A stretch of 64,000 bases of DNA from Erythrobasidium yunnanense (lineage: Eukaryota > Basidiomycota > Cystobasidiomycetes > Erythrobasidiales > Erythrobasidiaceae), in the NCBI GenBank assembly GCA_001600175.1, contig BCJC01000006.1, forward strand, positions 124,001 through 188,000. Direction: 5' to 3'. The notes under the pieces are model-generated. The model did not search any database and was not told where the DNA came from. It saw nothing but the letters and a program-made list of their open reading frames with translations. This document shows positions 22,704 through 35,292 of the stretch, piece by piece. The position numbers and the translations under genes were made by a program. How positions within the stretch are numbered: the stretch's first letter is position 1; each line of letters begins with the position of its first letter.

Positions 22704-24309
22704 ATGAACGAGCAGCGGAAGCGCGAGCTTCAACAACGTATCTCTGAGTTGACGAGCGAGCTGCATGACCTGGAAGAAGAGCTGCGACATGTCGAAAGCG
22801 AAGAAACCTCGTCATTCAAACTCCCTATGCACCTTGATGAGTACAGAAGATACGGCAGACAAATGATCCTTCCTGGCTTTGGTCTGCAAGGTGCTTGACG
22901 CGAATGCATGCCCTCTGCGTATCCAGAAAATCTTTACTTACTCGCGCACATGATCCGTCAGGCCAGCTAAATATGAAGAAGGCGAAAGTCTTAATCGTGG
23001 GCGCAGGTGGACTTGGTTGTCCTGTCATGCTCTACCTTGCGGGAGCGGGCGTAGGTGAGTACCAATCTGGTCAAAGTGGAATCGGTCTCGTGGTGAAGTA
23101 ATCATATCTTGGGCCGAAAAGGCAACATAACGATTGTAGACTCTGATACTGTCGAAGTATCCAACCTACACCGTCAGGTCTTGCATTCATGCGATCGCGT
23201 AGGCATGAGTAAAGCGGAAAGCGCTAAGATCGGGATGCAAAGGTAGGGTCTTGTCGCACCCTTGACATGAGCGTGTCGACTAAACCTCTCAACACAGAAT
23301 CAATCCTCGTGTCAATGTCGAGCCCATAGACACGCGCTTCATCAAGGACACCCTACAGATGATCGATTTGGCGAGCTTCACGCTTGTTGTCGACTGTACA
23401 GACAACGCTCGGACGCGGTATCTACTATCAGACGCCTGTGTCAAGGAGGATGTTATACTCGTCAGCGGAGGAGCTGTAGGCCTAGAAGGCTGGTCTGGCG
23501 TTTGGAATCTTCCGCCTGCCACTGGGACAGCCTCAAACGGTAGCAGTGGGAGAGGGCCCTGCTTGAGATGCATATATCCGCAAACGAAACATGACAATAG
23601 CGGGAATTGCGAAGACGAAGGAGTGCTGGGTACAGTTACTGGAGTGATAGGGACGCTTATGGCGAATGAGGCCATAAAGCTGATTGTCGGCATGCATGGT
23701 AGGCGAGCACTCTCGCGCAGACTCGCGTCTTGTTGACATCAGCTACAGAGCTCAAGCCAGCAATGACTCTTTTCTCCCCGCTCTCGACCCCGATGTTCAG
23801 GAACCTCAAGTTACGAGGTCGAAAGCCCGGCTGTCCAGGCTGTGACCCAGCGGCTTCTAATACGATACCAGATAACGACGATATAATTGAGCTGTGTGGC
23901 ATACCTGAAGAGGATACCGATGCACGAACATCGGCAGAAGAGCTGCAAGAAGCGCTTCGATCTGGCAAGAGGCTCCAGATAGTGGATGTAAGACCAGAGA
24001 TCGAATATAGCATATGTTCTATCCCAGGTTCCTTAAGTATGTCTGTTAAGGACGCTCTATACCTTGTACAACCTGACTTTTCCCGCAGATATCCCTCACA
24101 GCCGTATCTTACGAGATCCTTCGCTCCTGAATACTCAAATCGATAGCTCGGATAAAGACATATACTTCGTCTGTAGGAGAGGCAACGACTCGCTATTGGA
24201 CGCTCGCACTCTTACGAAAAGTCTGTCTGGCTCTACAGCCTCCATCAAAGATCTGCGCGGAGGTCTACGGGCATGGAGTAGCATACACAAAGACTTTCCA
24301 GCATATTGA
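22704..24309 (+). CDS. UBA4: Adenylyltransferase and sulfurtransferase UBA4/MOCS3
   Basis: Multi-exon gene. An N-terminal coiled coil ([20 protein letters not shown]) leads to the E1-like domain: [27 protein letters not shown] (ATP-binding glycine loop), [17 protein letters not shown] and [18 protein letters not shown]. Zinc-type pairs CLRC and CPGC follow, with the helix [19 protein letters not shown]. The C-terminal rhodanese domain contains [20 protein letters not shown] and the active-site loop [10 protein letters not shown], with Cys as persulfide carrier. It adenylates and thiocarboxylates Urm1 for tRNA wobble-uridine thiolation, and in some species activates the molybdopterin synthase small subunit. 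The first intron joins LPGFGLQ to QLNMKKAK. Divergent from an unknown gene across 63 nt. Confidence 0.92.
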
Positions 24310-24468
24310 ACGGTCCAGCAGCAGTTGCGCACATCATGATTGGCCTCAGACAGTTCCTTCTATAATTAGCAACTTTATCTTTTCATCAGCGCGCGGGGAG
24401 AATTTCTTTGCGAAAGCCGAAGTCGCAGAGCTCGTTGCATTTCTGGCTTGTAACGACTGCATGCGACC

Positions 24469-26750
24469 ATGTCTGTCGCCAACGCAGGACCTGCTACAAC
24501 GGCAGCCTTCCCTGAAGCCAATGACACTGGAAAATTAGCAGAAGAGAACAAGAACGGCCATAACAAGGATGACATCGACATAACCGTACGACCGGTAAGA
24601 GAAGGCTTGCTAAGGAGCTAAAATACAATATGCACAGGAACGCTAATTCCGTCAGTATAACAGGTAGCTCCAGATCAATTCGACCCAGCCTATGAAACCT
24701 CTCGCAAAGAATTGTATAGCTACTATCTTTGGTACATAGGGAACAACGGGTTGGTGAGGAAACTCTCAAATGCATGCATCTTAACACTAGAAGCACTTTA
24801 CCGACGCTTCTGAGGCAGTCCTTGTTCAATTTCGGTCCCACCGCTTTCCAAAAGTGAGTTCAGCGAAGTTCATTATGGTCTTAAGCACCTCTCTGCTTGC
24901 CTAAGCGTATTGCTGACCCCTTCTGCCTTGCCAGCCTGATGTACCAAGCTTCCGACGCCAGCGAGACACTTCACTTTTTTGGAAGAACCCGAACAATCGA
25001 ATCTATTGTATTGTTAACCAATGGTATATCCTTCGCTATACAATGCGCTCTCTTTCTCCTCCTCGGAAGTCTCGCAGACTATGGAAGATGGCGACCATAT
25101 ATCCTCATCTTCTGGACCATCGTGGGTGTTGGAGTAGGATTTGGCTGGTTGGGTGTCTACACGCCAGACAAATGGCGGATCGGAGTCGCTCTCTACATGG
25201 TCGGGTCAGTCCTGGCGCACTGCCATTCTGTCTAGCTGCTGATTTCGGGTGCGTACATCAGACTGATCGCATATCAGCTCACAATAACCTTCTGGACTGC
25301 TGCTTTCCCTGGTTTGGCTCGGAATCTTCCAGAAATGCGGGAAGCCGCTGCCAAATATGAGGATGGTCAAATAACTCGAGAGCAGTATGATTTCGAGGAC
25401 ATGATGCAGCGCAACCGTATATCGAATGTCGCTTTCATTGCTCAGTCAGCAGGGGAAATCCTAATTTTGGCTATTCTGGTTGGGATCCTGTTCGCACTAC
25501 ATGTGAACGACTCGGTAGCGAACAATAACTATGGTCTGGCGGTGTTAATTGCTTATACTACTGGATGCTGGATCGTCTTGGCCATGCCTTGGTTTGTTTG
25601 GGAGAAACACCGGCCAGGAAAAGCTATACCACCTGGTCTCAATATCATCACAGTCATGTTCTGGACTCTTTGGCGCGCCATGGTCCAAATTTGGAAGCTC
25701 AAGCAGACTCTGCTTTACTTGGTCGGATATTTGTAAGGACCCCTAAAGTGCTTGATCGTGCGCAGGCAGATATATTGATTGAGCTTGTAGCATTCTTGGC
25801 GACTCTCTCAACACGACAGTCACCGTCATCGGGACCCTCCAGAACTCAGTGGTCTCGTATAATACGCTTACGCTCACCTACCTACTCATTGTCGGAATTG
25901 CCGCTCAATTGGTGGGTATATGGCTTTTCTGGGCGGTACAGAAGAAATTCAAGCTTAGTACAAAGGTGAAGAAAACCGTCTCAGATCAACATATAACGGC
26001 GTCCTGACCCCTAGAGCTGTGTTACCCAGACTATGTTCAACTTCGTAATGATAGGGATCTTGCTTCTTGATGGGTGGGGTATGATTGGCATTTGGACGCA
26101 AAAGGTAAGTCAGAGAAGCTCTGTATTGGGCAAATCCCTGACCTGGATCTTCCAGTTCGGATTTCATAACGTGTGGGAGGTCCGTATATCCCAACGCAAC
26201 CATTTTAACGCGGCTGAACGTGAAATGTAGTTCTGGCTGTATCAAACCGTATACGGGTGAGTTTCTGAAGGTTCAGAGCGATCTCCAGCTGATTGAACCG
26301 TGTTTTCCAGACTTTTCGTATGCCCCTGGTACAGGTAGGCGTTCGATGTGATCTTAAATGATTCTACTTACAATTACTGATGTATATAACTTCACTTCTC
26401 TAGCTGTAAGTGCTTCGCTTTCGCCAAGAGCCGAGAACTAAAATCGAGAATCCGCAGATTCGCAAATTATGATTTCCGAGGTAACACCGAGAGGTTACGA
26501 ATTCCTCATGTTCTCCCTCTTCTCTATTATGGGCAAGACATCAGCGTTTATCGGACCGATCGTGTCTTCCGCAATTATCGACGCATCGCCAAACGGAAAC
26601 AACAGTCTTCCCTTCTACTTCTTGTTTGGTCTGACAGCAGTCGCCTTCGTTCTTCTTGCTTGGTTTGTGGATCTGAAGAAAAGCCGAGCGGAACAGGAGG
26701 CATTTTTGGCTGCCGAAAGGGAGATAAAAGAGGCTAGGGATGTGATGTAA
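24469..26750 (+). CDS. ATG22: Autophagy-related vacuolar amino-acid efflux protein Atg22-like
   Basis: Many exons. The hydrophilic N-terminus (MSVANAGPATTAAFPEANDT) reaches DQFDPAYETSRKELYSYYLW. A polytopic MFS-like membrane protein follows. Spans include VLLTNGISFAIQCALFLLLG, PYILIFWTIVGVGVGFGWL, LIAYQLTITFWTAAFPGLA, ISNVAFIAQSAGEILILAIL and LIVGIAAQLVGIWLFWAVQK. The C-terminal part MISEVTPRGYEFLMFSLFSI, MGKTSAFIGPIVSSAI is the most conserved stretch of Atg22. In yeast Atg22 exports leucine and other amino acids from the vacuole after autophagic breakdown. Atg22-like paralogues are common in filamentous fungi, so the exact substrate is open. Exon borders between 25740 and 26460 are inferred. 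Confidence 0.8.
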
Positions 26751-26861
26751 TCAGGGAAGCACTGTGAAGTCATCGACCTTGTGTAGACCATTGAACACCC
26801 GACATAACGCCGATCCGCTTGTCAACACTAGCCAATGCAATCTAAAATTGTTTCAATACGA

Positions 26862-27810
26862 TTACGGGGCCAGACGCTCGATCTTCCACTGATTGCTCGA
26901 GTTCAGAGTATACCGAGCTCGATCATGCAATCTACATCGATTCTTTAGCGTTGGAGCAGCTGACAAGGTGTAAGGCTCACCTGTTCTCGCGGCCTACCCA
27001 AAATTCCACCTCGTGCGGCACTATCCTGACGCCTCCCCAACTCTTGGGTAGAGGCACAGTCTTCCCTTGATCCAAAGGATCATCGGCTTTCCGTGTCGAG
27101 CTTCCCAACTCAATGCCATATTTCGCCTCGTTTTGCTTGACGAGATCCTCCAGATCGTCTCGCCCACTAACGACCTGACTCTGAGGACTTGAATGTGCGC
27201 CTATCTGGCTACCGATTGGCCGAGATCTGAAGTACTCGTAGCTTTCTTCCGCACTGACTCGCTCCACCTTACCGGCGACCCGCACAGATCGGTGCATATC
27301 TCGCCAGTACCAACATGCAGCTGCTTTCGTGCCTTCTTTCTTGTCTAGATCAGGACTGAGGCCAAGCTCTCTGCCTTTCCGGCTTTCGTAGTTCGTGAAG
27401 AATACGAAACCGCGTTCGTCGACTTGCTTGAGCAGAACCATCCTCACGCTTGGCTGTAGAGTCTCTGAATCTACTGTAGCGATAGAGACTGCTTCTGGCT
27501 CCGGAACACCCTGACTTTGAGCTTCGCTGAACCACTCGGAGAACTGCTCGATCGGCGAAGCTTTCAAGGAAGACAGATCCATAGGAGGAGCATGATACTG
27601 ATAATGGCCGGTAATCTGCTGGTACGCCTTGCCGGCGCTGCCATTTGCGAAAGAAGTCGTGTCTTTCGATGACGGCGTCGTTTTTGGCTCGTCTTGCGTC
27701 GACTTGGACGTAGAAGCTACATCGGAAGACATGGCGTCCATTGAGAGGTATCTGGTAGAACGTATCAAAGGTCGAAGGGAAGGACGAAAGAAGATCGCGC
27801 AACGGATCAT
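26862..27810 (-). CDS. PDX3: Pyridoxamine 5'-phosphate oxidase
   Basis: Two exons. The N-terminus MIRCAIFFRPSLRPLIRSTR is basic and possibly mitochondrial. An internal ATG before DAMSSDVAS could give a cytosolic form. The catalytic domain includes PIEQFSEWFSEAQSQGVPEP, SVRMVLLKQVDERGFVFFTN (FMN site), YESRKGREL, AACWYWRDMHRSVRVAGKVE, YFRSRPIGSQIGAHSSPQS and VRIVPHEVEFW. A final short exon adds LHDRARYTLNSSNQWKIERL and AP, the classic PNPOx C-terminus. Its intron starts GTGAGC near 26976. The enzyme makes pyridoxal 5'-phosphate from PNP/PMP using FMN and oxygen. An insertion (SSTRKADDPLDQGKT) lengthens the loop before the substrate-binding end. Confidence 0.93.
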
Positions 27811-27961
27811 GCAGATGCGAACGAAGTCAAGCTGGGCAACTTCCGGTCTGTCAAGCTGCAGCTAGCATATCGGTACACTTGTGGTCCTACTCTCTTGTGC
27901 GCTGCAACGATCTAGCATGGGAACGCACAACAACGCTTCTACAGGTCGCTAATCCCGCGAT

Positions 27962-29358
27962 TCAATCCTCAGATACCTCCTTCAGCATATATAGCATAGT
28001 ATCTGCCCATAGGATACTCGAAGGAGAGCGCTCAGGATGCGCTCCATCTATGTATTTGTCCTTCTGACCCGCTATCAATCTTGCCCAATCATTCACCCTG
28101 AACCGACCTTGCAGTTCTGGCAGAAGATCACCATGCTTTACTTCATCGAGCACACTTCTTATTAATGCATCCAGCTGAGCTGCTCGAGGCCAGGGCGCCC
28201 ACATGTATTTCTCGGAGGTATAGTACATTGTCCTGTAGACAAGCTGGGCTTTTGGGAAGACCTCTGCCACCGTCTGTACCAGATACACGAGAGATGCTCG
28301 CTGCTTCTGCATCCTCTCAGGCGTAAGATCCGTGAAGAGCGACATGAAGGTCGACAAATCGGTTGCATTCACAGTGAGATCTACTACCAGTGTTAGCCTG
28401 ACTCATCTTCTCGGACTGACGATTAGCTGATTCTCACTCTGAGCTGCGATGTCTTCTTCAGACCAGCGCCGGGTGTCCCAAAGACCAGACTGAAACTGGA
28501 CGAGCGAAGGATTGATGAAAGAGCTGTCTTGATAGTGCTCCGCCAAATTGCGTATGAGAGGGATCAGAATTGCTTCTATGCGATCTATGTATCTAGCTGC
28601 GACAATTTGCGTCAGACGTCCTCCATATTCAAGTTGCGCCTCAAAGACTTACAAGGCGGATTGTAGTATCTATGCCCTTCTAACATCGCTCCCGTATCGT
28701 CTATCCCGTATGTGAAGAGATTGACCACATTGAGATAGCTAGATTCGGCAGTCTGGACACGACATAGCCAAGGTCTGGTGTTCTCGTCGTCTCTTCGATT
28801 CATGAACAGCTCCCTCTCTAGGCGAGTATCGTTTGCCTGCGTTCTTGCATAGTCACTGATGTAAGGCGGCGGGGAGAGACTGTCACTCGGCAGTATACAT
28901 CTCTTTTCGGCTTGAACGTGGCCAGCTTCAGTGATGAGTTCGCAGAAGTCCTTCAGATGATAGCGGTCGATACTGTCGCCGAGGAGGAGCACTGTATGAT
29001 TCCGCGAGGTAAGCCAATGCCGGCTGTCTTTGGCGGAAGAAGCGGTGGTAGATGAGGTTACGGGGTCAAGGAAGGAGTCGCGCAAGAGTCGTGAAGGCTT
29101 TATTGACGGGTCTAGAGGCTGCCATAGGACCTCGCGAGGATCTGGACTGTTCACGACATAGCCATGCGTTTCGAAGGGATTCTTGCTGAGTGCGATTGGA
29201 GATATTGCTGCGGGAGCCGCTGCTGGTGCGCATCCGTGTGAAGAGTTGGCAGCGATCTTTATGTAAGGTTCGCGAACCAGGTCAACGAGAACTGAAGTCC
29301 GCCAGACCGTTACGAGAAGGACTACTGCGATGGTTGTGAGCAGCAGCGGTACGGCCAT
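27962..29358 (-). CDS. Type II membrane SGNH/PC-esterase-like protein
   Basis: Several exons. It starts MAVPLLLTTIAVVLLVTVWR, a signal anchor, then a lumenal domain. The block HTVLLLGDSIDRYHLKDFCE has the G-D-S nucleophile motif of SGNH hydrolases. A late block reads YIDGAHPERSP (D-G-x-H), fitting the Asp..His pair. Intermediate exons contain NVVNLFTYGIDDTG, LVQFQSGLWDTRRW and FPKAQLVYRTMYYTSEKY. This architecture is like fungal and animal PC-esterase / O-acetyl transferase-type Golgi proteins that modify glycans, but the exact family and substrate are not certain. It is divergent from RCM1 with 271 nt between the starts. Confidence 0.6.
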
Positions 29359-29629
29359 AGCATTGTGCAGTCTTGAAGAGAAGTCAGTAGAATGCCAAGA
29401 GGGATGTCACGCCAAACTTGTGAGCAGAACATAGGGAGATTCTCGCAAGGAGGTGTCTTCAAGCAGCCCTTTCGAGCGCTCAGACAAGTTGGGAATCCAG
29501 TAGCAGCAGCTTGGTCACAGCCTGCAGCCTCTACGTTAGTCGCTTTACGCAAGGCTCGGCCAGCAACGAGGTCCAGTCTTCGACATCTTTTGCAAGAAGG
29601 TCGGCTCGTTTTCGCAGCTTGTTCCCTAT

Positions 29630-31571
29630 ATGGAGTTCTACTCGACATGCGCGCGCATTCTGGACACGATTGATTCTTCTTCACCATCTTCTGCGCTCTC
29701 TCTGAGGGATCTCTGCGTCAATGCCGTCTCGAACTCGTCGTCTGCGAAAGCCTCTGCCAGCCGATGTTATGCCTTGGTCGCAGAAACACTCAAATACCTC
29801 CCTACTCTCAGCAAGCTCGTAGCGTCAACAGATATCCTCAAACAAGAAGCTAAAGTGCTAGGAAAGAAGCAGTCTCCAAGCCCGAAAAATCTGGTTATCG
29901 TCCTGGCTCATGACCTGCTTTTCGCGAAGAAAGGCATTGCTTTACCGAAAGAGCACAAGCTGAGACAGGCTGTAGAGAGATACGCCGTTCGGTGAGCTGG
30001 AAAGACTGTTTCCAAGAGCATCTGCTGACGTTTAAACAGATTTCGGGCCAATCTACAACGCGAGAAGATACGTGCTGGCGTCAGTGTAGATCAGGGTCTA
30101 CAAGTGTCGATAGACAAGTATACCACTGAACGAGGGGAAGGAAAAGGCAAGAAAAGGGCTAGAGAGCAGGATGATCCGGAAGAACAGGTTTCAGACAGTC
30201 TTGAAGGCAAGATACGCTGGCTTAGAGTGAACGAGAACAAGTGGACAGTGAACGAAGCGGTCTCCTACTTGATCACCAATGCGTATCGGGAAGTATCAAG
30301 CCTGGAATCGCTAGTTACGAAAGGAGGGTGAGTTCCAACCGTATATGGACTGGACTACGTACAAACCGCTGACAGATCTTATCCAACAGGCGCTCCTTCT
30401 GTGTCGACGAGCATATTCCAAATCTCATCGCATTCCCACTCTCTTCGCTCAATCTTCCGAAACTCGAGCCATACAAAGACGCGCGCTTCATAGCGCAAGA
30501 CAAAGCAAGTTGTATGCCCGCCTTCCTGCTTCTGCAAAATATCGTCGGAAGCCCGTCAAGCGGTGCGGACGAAGTAGTTATCGATGCAACGAGCGCGCCG
30601 GGAAACAAGACTAGCTATGCGGCTGCGACACTACATCGTCTTGGTAGAGGCCAGGTATTCGCGTTTGAGAGAGACAGCAAACGTTATTCCCTGCTTAAGC
30701 AGATGCTGTCAAAAGCCGGCTGCAAAAGTAAGTCTCGCGCTCGTTACGTATCGGGATGATGCTAACTACGTTTCGTTCTAGATGTGACAACTGTACTGGC
30801 AGACTTCCTAGACAAGACATCGGCGGAAGAACCTTACAACAGCGCTACGCATATTCTGGTAGATCCTTCTTGCTGTGCGTCCGATGCAGTCACGCATCAT
30901 GCAATACAATACTGACAATGATTTGTCCAGCCGGCTCTGGTATCCATTCTGATCCTATATCTTCGCAACAAGAGCTCCAAGCTCGCCTCAAGCCGCTGTC
31001 TGGCTTTCAGCGGCACATCCTCGCACACGCACTTCGCTTTCCCAATGCACGAAAAGTTGTCTACTCAACATGCTCAGTCCACTCAGAAGAGAACGAGAAT
31101 GTGGTATTTGATGTGCTCGACAAGCCTGAATTCTCAGACTGGAGTGTCCAGCCTAGGGAGAAGACGATACCGGACTGGCCGATCAGAGGTATTGATGTCG
31201 ATGGTCAGTGGGAGGGTAGAGAAGAGAGTCTGGAAGGAATGATCAGATGCGAACGTCGAATGGGCACGCATGGCTTCTTCGTGACTGTTCTGGTCAGAGA
31301 CGCGACGACCGGGACATTGGAAGACGGCGTGGAAGAGGAAGGAATGGATGAGGATGCAGCTCTCAGGGATAGTAGTGAGGGAGAAGAGATCGACGCGGAC
31401 GGCCTGTCATTCGAGAGTTCAGCTTCGGATGAAGCTTCAGTAGCCGCTTGGGTACAGGCCAAACCTCAATTCTCTCTTCTGCGGCTCGCTACGGTCAACA
31501 GGAATAGGCGTAGAGCGCAAGATGTGCTTCAAGCAGCCGAGTACTACAGGAAGCGTGCGAAGCTCGCTTGA
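29630..31571 (+). CDS. RCM1: 25S rRNA cytosine-5 methyltransferase, RCM1/NSUN5 type
   Basis: Five exons. The N-terminus (MEFYSTCARILDTIDSSSPS) reaches ALVAETLKYLPTLSKLVAS and FRANLQREKIRAGVSVDQGL, as in NSUN5. The Rossmann core follows: VVIDATSAPGNKTSYAAATL (SAM motif I), GQVFAFERDSKRY and TTVLADFLDK. Motif IV is HILVDPSCSGSGIHSD, split by an intron within SCS. Motif VI is KVVYSTCSVHSEENENVVFD. Cys in PSC and STC serve as resolving and catalytic residues in the family. It methylates one cytosine in large-subunit rRNA in the nucleolus. An acidic tail of about 100 residues follows the core, with a final basic RNRRRAQDVL..KRAKLA. Confidence 0.92.
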
Positions 31572-31827
31572 ATGCCCCGTACCTTTCCATGTGCCGCATG
31601 TTGTAGCTAATGCACGCTTATGCAGCATATACTTCACCCAAACTTACATTTGTCAACTCTTTGTGCCTTGTTTCGGCTCAGCATCATCGCATTTGAATGG
31701 TTAGCGGACCTAGCTGACCTACATCGCTACAGAAAGGCTGACCAGAGCATCGCTATAGACCGCACAGTCGCATTCACCACCTGCATCTCCTGAGCAAACA
31801 CGTAACACTCAAGCAGCATCATCGACA

Positions 31828-33478
31828 ATGAAGCCGGCAGCCAACTTGGTCCAATTTCTGACTGCAAGCCCGACGCCTTGTATGATCTGGCTCCTGCACT
31901 GGTCAAGCGTTACGCTGACTGAGCCTGCGCAGACCACGCCGTGCACAACTGTGTACTCCGACTCGAGGCAGCTGGCTTTACCCGACTTGCCGAAAGGTCT
32001 GAGTGGGACATCAAGCCAAGCGGGCGATACTATGTCACTCGGTACGTCCTCTTGTCCATTGCACATGGGCTGCGAACCTGATCTGCGACCTTCCCTATAT
32101 CAACTTTCCGACCGAAATAGAAACCAATCCTCCCTTATAGCTTTCACAGTACCTACGTCCTTCAAAGCTGGCGTCCCTCATCCTGTTGCGATAGTCGGCA
32201 CCCATACAGATAGCTGTAACTTCAAGCTTCGACCTGTCAGCAAGCGAAAGCCAGCTGGAGGAAACTACCTAGCTGTGGGTGTAGAGACGTACGGAGGTGG
32301 TCTGTGGCATACCTGGTCAGTCCCACAACCCAGTGTCGGACGATGATGCTGATGATTTGGCCATTTCGCAGGCTCGATCGAGACTTGAGCGTAGCCGGAC
32401 GTGTCATTACAGCTTCACAAGACGGCAAATACATTCCACACCTCGTACACATCAAGAAGCCTCTCGTCAGGATCCCCACTGTTGCGATTCATCTCGACCG
32501 CACACAAAACGATGCCATGAAGTACAACCAGGAAACGAGCATGCAAGCTATCTTGGGGCTAGTTAGTGATCAGACGAACGCTTCTTCGGCCGATGCGAAG
32601 AATAAGGACGCTCTTGATATCTCTGCGAACCACCACCCTCGTCTGCTGGAATTGATCGTCGAAGAACTCGCTGCAACAGGCGTAAAGGGCGTGTCAGGTG
32701 CAAAGATCGCTGTATCAGATATTCACGACTTCGAACTGTCTCTAGTGGACAACCAGGACCCCTGCTTAGGCGGTGCAAACGATGAGTTCGTCTTTTCTGC
32801 CAGATTGGACAATCTGTTCAGTACTTTCTGCGCGGCCGAAGGACTAGCAGACTCTGAGCCTACAAAAGACACAATCAATCTCTTCGCTGCGTACGATAAT
32901 GAAGAGATCGGAAGTGTGTCAGCTCATGGCGCCGAGTCCAATTTCCTAGAGGCTATCGTACAAAGGGTTTCTGGCGAGCCAAAGATATACAATCAGACTA
33001 TCGCCAACAGCTTCTTGCTCTCCTGTGACATGGGGCACGCTGTGCATCCCGCGCCAGATCATGTCTCAAAGCATCAGAGCGAGCATAAGCCAATGATGAA
33101 CTGCGGGCCGGCCATCAAGACGAACGCAAAGGTTAGCATGGGCGCCGTATCTGGAAGGTCATATACTGATTTAGTCTGTCGCAGATTCGCTACACGTCTC
33201 TTGCGCCTACTACCTTCTTGCTTCGTCGCATTGCTGAGAAAGCTGGCGTACCTCTCCAAGAATTCGTGGCTCGTAACGACATGCCCTGCGGCAGCACAAT
33301 TGGCGCGCTCGTGTCGAAAATGGGCCTACGAGCTGTAGATATTGGATGTGTGCAATTGTCGATGCACAGTATCCGAGAAACAGCTGGATCAGAAGATGTT
33401 GGAATGCTCATTGAGCTCTTCAAAACGTTCTACAAGCACTTTGCAGAGGTAGATGCAAGTCTGAAGATGGATGACTGA
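31828..33478 (+). CDS. APE4: Aspartyl aminopeptidase, M18 family
   Basis: Five exons, start [17 protein letters not shown]. Zinc-peptidase marks are [17 protein letters not shown] (HTD), the glycine-rich [20 protein letters not shown] with [44 protein letters not shown] (D ligand) and [20 protein letters not shown] (EE). The C-terminal [20 protein letters not shown] and [20 protein letters not shown] follow, with [10 protein letters not shown] supplying the last His. This is the cytosolic dodecameric enzyme (DNPEP/Yhr113w) that removes N-terminal Asp and Glu. In yeast Ape4 also travels to the vacuole by the Cvt route. About 480 residues, typical size. Confidence 0.93.
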
Positions 33479-33887
33479 CTAGCAGTAGGCCACAAGCCAG
33501 GGAGGGCTAGCAGACTCTAATCTAGAGACCGTAATAAAAGTAGCTCATCGGACATGAAGAAGGTATGACTATGCGTAAGAGTCAGTCTAGTTCGGTAGAA
33601 GCATAGGCAAAATGCAAATATCCGGCTTCGGCAAATGCGACAGCCAGAATGACTCCAGATCGCGGAAATTTTCGGCTTATATTGCAATACTCCAATGATA
33701 TATTACCAAGAAAAGGGTATAAGGCATTATATATCACTTATTGGGTGTTCGCCGCAACCTGCAGCTTTCCTCGCTGCCTACTCCCCGCCTTCAAGCCATT
33801 TCTTCTTGCTTTGCACGACACCTGCTTCGCATGTCGCAGGTGGACACTAAGCGTGATACCTTCCTACCTCACGCGCTTCTCGCTGAT
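33479..33887. other. Intergenic region between convergent APE4 and IRC22-like genes
   Basis: This 409-nt gap lies between two converging 3' ends. It is AT-rich around 33660-33740 (TATTGCAATACTCC..ATATATTACC, then GGCATTATATATCAC), consistent with poly(A)/terminator sequence. Any open frames look like chance. Confidence 0.4.
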
Positions 33888-34890
33888 TTACGCCTTCTTT
33901 CCCTTGTTTGCTCTGGCGGACCTTCTTGGCGTAGCGCTTTCGTTTCCTGATGTCTCTCCATCGCTGGTAACGTTTCCAGTAGGAGTTACTCCTCCTGTTC
34001 CTTTGGCGACCAAGTTCCTTCCGCTGACAGTACGTCTAGTCCTGAGGTGGTGCTCTGGAATCCACTCATTATCGACACCCTGTGCCGTGCCAGATACCGG
34101 AGTACCAGCTCGTGGGGTGGGTGACTTGGCGACTACGGAAGTCGACTTTGAACGCTTGGTCCGGGCGCTGCCTGGCTTTCCGCTGATCTTGGGAGCGATG
34201 AAGGCGGTATATACCCAGTAGAGCGGTAAGCCGAGGAGGGCTAGCACTAGAGGGTAGAGGATAAGGCTGCGAATTACTTGGTCAGCTTGTGTCTGCGTGC
34301 GAACGGGATTATACCTACAGTTGCAAGTCGAACCACGAGCCCTTTGGCTCTCTGATGGTGACGCTTCCGTCGTATGCCACGACTCGATGGACAGCCTTCT
34401 TGAGGTCTGATGTCTCGGTGTAGTCTACGTAGACGGTAAATCCACAGTCCTGCTCTTTGAGTTCCGAGTAGAAACGGTAAGGCACATCTACAGGGCCGGT
34501 CCTTCCTCCAGCAGGCAAGACGAGGGAGTACTTTGCAGCTGTTGTGTTTGCCAGATGTCGTTCTTTTCCACCGCTTTCTCGCAGAGCGCCGCTGATACTG
34601 TCGATAGACAGGTCGGTTTTCGCGTGGTTTGCGAGCTTCAAGATGATCGTGTTTGGCTGGCCATTGTAGACGATACTCAGAGGATTGTCTTCAGCAAAGG
34701 CGCCGTTGGCTTCGAGGTGCGGCTGGGAGGAGAAGATGGAAGCGGCAGCTGAAGGACATGGTTAACCCATTTCAAGACGAGCATTAAGGCAGGGTAAGCT
34801 TGGCTGTAAGCTGAGTCGAAATGCATCTAAACACTTCTACTTACCCAAGGTAAAGCTCCCAGCAAGCAGCGCAGTCGCTCGTAGCAGCAT
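33888..34890 (-). CDS. IRC22: IRC22 / TRAP-alpha (signal-sequence receptor alpha)-like ER membrane protein
   Basis: Three exons. A signal peptide (MLLRATALLAGSFTL) is followed by a lumenal beta-sandwich: NGAFAEDNPLSIVYNGQPN, TIILKLANHAKTDLSIDSIS, AAKYSLVLPAGGRTGPVDVP, YRFYSELKEQDCGFTVYVDY and FDLQL. A TM span (LVLALLGLPLYWVYTAF) and a cytosolic basic Ser/Thr tail follow. Putting N-linked features aside, the pattern 'NNPLxIVYNGQP..LKLxNHA' and 'PYxFYSELKPQDxGLTVxVxY' is that of the fungal Irc22/TRAP-alpha family near the Sec61 translocon. The role is not well defined in fungi. Confidence 0.8.
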
Positions 34891-35292
34891 GATGGATCCG
34901 GTCGTTCTGAGGGGAAAGGCTGGCTACTCGAAATCGTCAAGAAAACCTGAAGAAAATGGGCGTACTTTGATGTTTTATAACCAACAATGCTATCTACCTG
35001 CTTCCTGCGCTGTTCTGCGCTCTCATCCTGCCCTCGTCGTCGTGCCGGAAGATGCCTTTGTGGAGACCGCTTTCAAGGGAATGAACTAATGCTGCAACGC
35101 TGCCTTTCTGCCTGCTAACACTATCGCTGAGTCTAGACCAAGTGCCTACACTGCCTGGAGGTCGTCCGAGGGCTGCTAATCTACCTCTGCTGCAACCTGC
35201 CATAACGCTTCATCGAACCGAAATCAGCAGCAAGTCTGGCCACACCTGCATGGCTAGATGAGTAACGATATTCACAGCTCAAGCAGCGAGAG
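34891..35292. promoter_or_regulatory. Divergent promoter, IRC22-like / MSB2
   Basis: This 402-nt gap lies between the two start codons. A plus-strand frame near 34889-35089 has no protein character. No specific element is recognised. Confidence 0.35.
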